This document shows, in pieces, positions 62,068 through 64,000 of a stretch of DNA of 64,000 nucleotides. A program made the position numbers and the translations under genes. Under the pieces are notes generated by a model. It had not been told where the DNA came from and made no database searches. It saw only the letters and a program-made list of their open reading frames with translations. The stretch comes from Pelecanus crispus (taxonomy: Eukaryota; Chordata; Aves; Pelecaniformes; Pelecanidae), in the NCBI RefSeq assembly GCF_030463565.1, contig NC_134652.1, positions 15,601,397 to 15,665,396 of the forward strand, read 5' to 3'. Positions within the stretch are counted from its first letter, which is position 1. Each line of letters begins with the position of its first letter.

Positions 62068-63937
62068 CCGCTGGAGCCGTCCGTCAGGCGGGGCTGCACG
62101 CCGGCTCTGCGGCCCCGCCTTGTCCCTCTTTGTGCCGGGGGGACAATGGGGCCGGTGGGCCCGGCCTCCCCGCAGGCTCTGGGGCTGTCTGCTTTCCTCT
62201 GGTGGGCCCTGCTGGGGGTGGCACCCTGCGGCCAGCCCCCCGCACACGGCCAGCTCCCTGGCAGGCCCTGCGACACGGGGACGGCCACCCCCAGCGCCAG
62301 CCGCCTCCTCCCAGCGCAGCCAGCCCGGTGGGCGCAGCCAGGGAGGCCCGCACCAAGGTGCCCCTTCCTATGGCGAAGCCCCCAGGAGGCAGAGCTCCCG
62401 AAGGAGCTGCTCCCGGCACGGGTTGCATCAGCTTTAATTTGGCAGTGGGGTGTGGTGTCACAGATGGCTGCTCTAATACTTCTCATTAGCTCAAAGCAGA
62501 CCTTCAGCCTGTGTGGGTAATAGCTCAGTTTGAGATGAATGAGAGTCATGCGCGTCTTGGTGAGATACTTCTGGGACCGTTCTGATTAGCCCCATCCATG
62601 CTGGCCTCCCAAGAGAAAGGACTGTCCAGGAAGGGGTGGGAGGGCATGTCTTGGAGGGAGCCTCCTTCAGCGTAGTGAGGCACAAATTCACGCTCCTCCC
62701 TTCAGACCTCTACTGCCAGTGATTCAGATTTTGTTGTTTCAGAGGGTCAGTGTTGTGCTCTCTTCTTTCTCCATCTTCTTAATTTCTGCTGAATCTTTTT
62801 GCTATATGATGTGGACTTGCTAGCCTAGCACTTCTCAACCTATTGCTTTCTTTTTTTTAATTCCATAAGCTGAATGATTGTAGGTCTTCTCAGATCAAGC
62901 TAATTACTCTTCTGACCCCTTCTTTGTTATTGATCCCAATTTCTTCTTTACAACTTGAGCTCTCTGATAAGTTTTGGTTTTGTTCCTTCCCCTGGAATCA
63001 CAGCAGAGAGACTTAGGTTAGATATTGAAGGAAAATATCTAATGGAAAAGGAGATTAAGCAGTAGAATTGACTATGTGGAGAAAAGCATGTTATCTTCTT
63101 TACTGGAGATATTAAAGAATAAGTTAGGTTGATTGTTCTTAGAAATGACTGTAGTAACACTGACCCTGCCATGGTGCCAAGTGATTAGTTAACCATTAAA
63201 GTTATTTCCAGGCACTCTGGTACTGTGAGGATGAGTTTGTTGCGCTATAGTCGTATAATAGCAGCCTATATCTAATTTCAGCCTGTCCTTTTGTTATTCA
63301 GTGCAATGATTGCTGCCCTTGCTTCAGACCTGAAGAAGGGCTCATGTGCCATGCCTCTGTTTCTTTTCTCATTTTATCAGCTGCTCTTATAAAAGCTAAT
63401 TCTTCTTCTTGCCTCTGATAAATGAGTTCCCTCCCTGTACAAGAAGTAGAATGAAGCAGTTGTTGTGACTTCTGCCTTTAACACTGGCAGGCTGTCAGCC
63501 AAGGAGCCTTGTGGTGACACTGCATTTTTGGTACTCTTCTGAGTTCAGGCAGGATGGGAAGTGGAGTTGCACAGAGCAGGTACTGCTGTTCCTGCTGCCT
63601 CATTGCTGCTGCTCCTCAGCTGCAGGCAGCTTTGCAAGGCTGAGCGTTATCCCATCATGTGCATGGGAGGGGAAAACAAGGTACTGAGCTGGTGAATAAG
63701 CCAGGCCCCCTCCAGTCTCAGCTCTGCTCTAGTGTCTCGTGGTGCTCCAGGTACATAGCTAAAAACAACAAGGAGGGGTTTTTTTTGTCTTACCGAACAG
63801 TATGCTCAGCTTCATGTTTTCAGCAGGGAGAGTTTTGTAATATACAGTGAGAGGTTGGAGCTGTACCTCAGCACAATCTTCATACTCTTCATTGTCTAAT
63901 AAGTAATTTTTAAGAGTTGTGTTCCCATCTTGCACTC

Positions 63938-64000
63938 TGTCCCGGTTTCAACTGGGATAGAGTTAATTTTCTTCCTAGTAGCTGCCATAGTGCTGTGTTT
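63938..64000 (+). mobile_element. Start of an endogenous retrovirus LTR
   Basis: TGTCCCGGTTTCAACTGGGA, followed by TAGAGTTAATTTTCTTCCTA and GTAGCTGCCATAGTGCTGTG, opens at 63938. It matches the 5' end of a well-known avian LTR, including the TGT terminal dinucleotide context. It runs off the window, so I cannot tell a solo LTR from a full provirus. Orientation is the same as ACTR1A, in whose first intron it sits. No coding part is visible. Confidence 0.85.

Larger units (their letters stand above)
61270..62420. promoter_or_regulatory. ACTR1A: CpG island and promoter of ACTR1A
   Basis: The GC- and CpG-rich block spans the ACTR1A 5' UTR, exon 1 and the first part of intron 1. There is no TATA box. 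It carries NRF1-like and ZNF143-like sites upstream of the ATG and CCAAT plus GC boxes downstream of exon 1, fitting a ubiquitously expressed cytoskeletal gene. CRE-like overlapping motifs (TGACGTGACG) lie at 61137-61146. Confidence 0.8.
61633..64000 (+). other. ACTR1A: ACTR1A intron 1, cut by window edge
   Basis: The sequence after the donor GTGAGT is a CpG island to about 62.4 kb with three ATTGG boxes, then ordinary intron, then the start of an LTR at 63938. No candidate for ACTR1A exon 2, which should encode a GSGVIKAG-like start, was seen. Confidence 0.8.

Noticed and set aside
61563-62489. 308-codon plus-strand frame over ACTR1A exon 1
   Set aside because: Out of frame with the clear ACTR1A start and composed of GC-driven Ala/Pro/Arg runs.

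Overview
The window is a piece of a bird nuclear genome. It carries the 5' half of SUFU (suppressor of fused, the Hedgehog-pathway GLI inhibitor) on the minus strand and the first coding exon of ACTR1A (alpha-centractin, the dynactin filament actin-related protein) on the plus strand, head to head. Human chromosome 10q24 has the same divergent ACTR1A/SUFU order. The avian origin is read from CR1 LINE fragments of avian and reptile type, amniote MIR-like relics, and the start of an LTR of a kind I recall as abundant in non-galliform birds. The lineage call rests on memory of repeat families, not on a search.

Layout. SUFU runs right to left. Coding exons 1 to 6 are at 59067-58886, 52121-51987, 30788-30652, 7056-6914, 4403-4318 and 2209-2137. 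All introns are GT-AG. The exon lengths (182 coding, 135, 137, 143, 86 and 73 nt) equal those I recall for human SUFU, and the phases join into one open frame of 756 nt (252 codons). Exons 7 to 12 lie beyond the left edge. Almost everything from 1 to 58885 is therefore SUFU intron. The introns hold old CR1 copies (about 24378-26150 and 28105-28720 on minus, 39285-39520 on plus), MIR-like relics, simple repeats, one stretch that looks like a conserved developmental enhancer (about 14420-15720) and one that looks like a 3' UTR with a minus-strand poly(A) signal (about 32430-34160).

From about 58.5 to 62.5 kb lie two CpG islands, one over SUFU exon 1 and one over ACTR1A exon 1, with start codons about 2.5 kb apart. 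The SUFU island has GC boxes, a CCAAT box and a CTCF-like site. The ACTR1A island has a perfect NRF1 palindrome, two ZNF143/THAP11-like elements and, inside intron 1, three inverted CCAAT boxes with GC boxes. The rest is ACTR1A intron 1, with an LTR entering at 63938.

The oddest structure is a near-perfect 179-bp tandem duplication at 52109-52466. It copies the SUFU exon 2 splice acceptor with the first bases of the exon, leaving a decoy acceptor upstream of the real one. I see no CRISPR array, operon, tRNA or rRNA. Nothing here proves a new system; the candidates worth testing are listed as findings.
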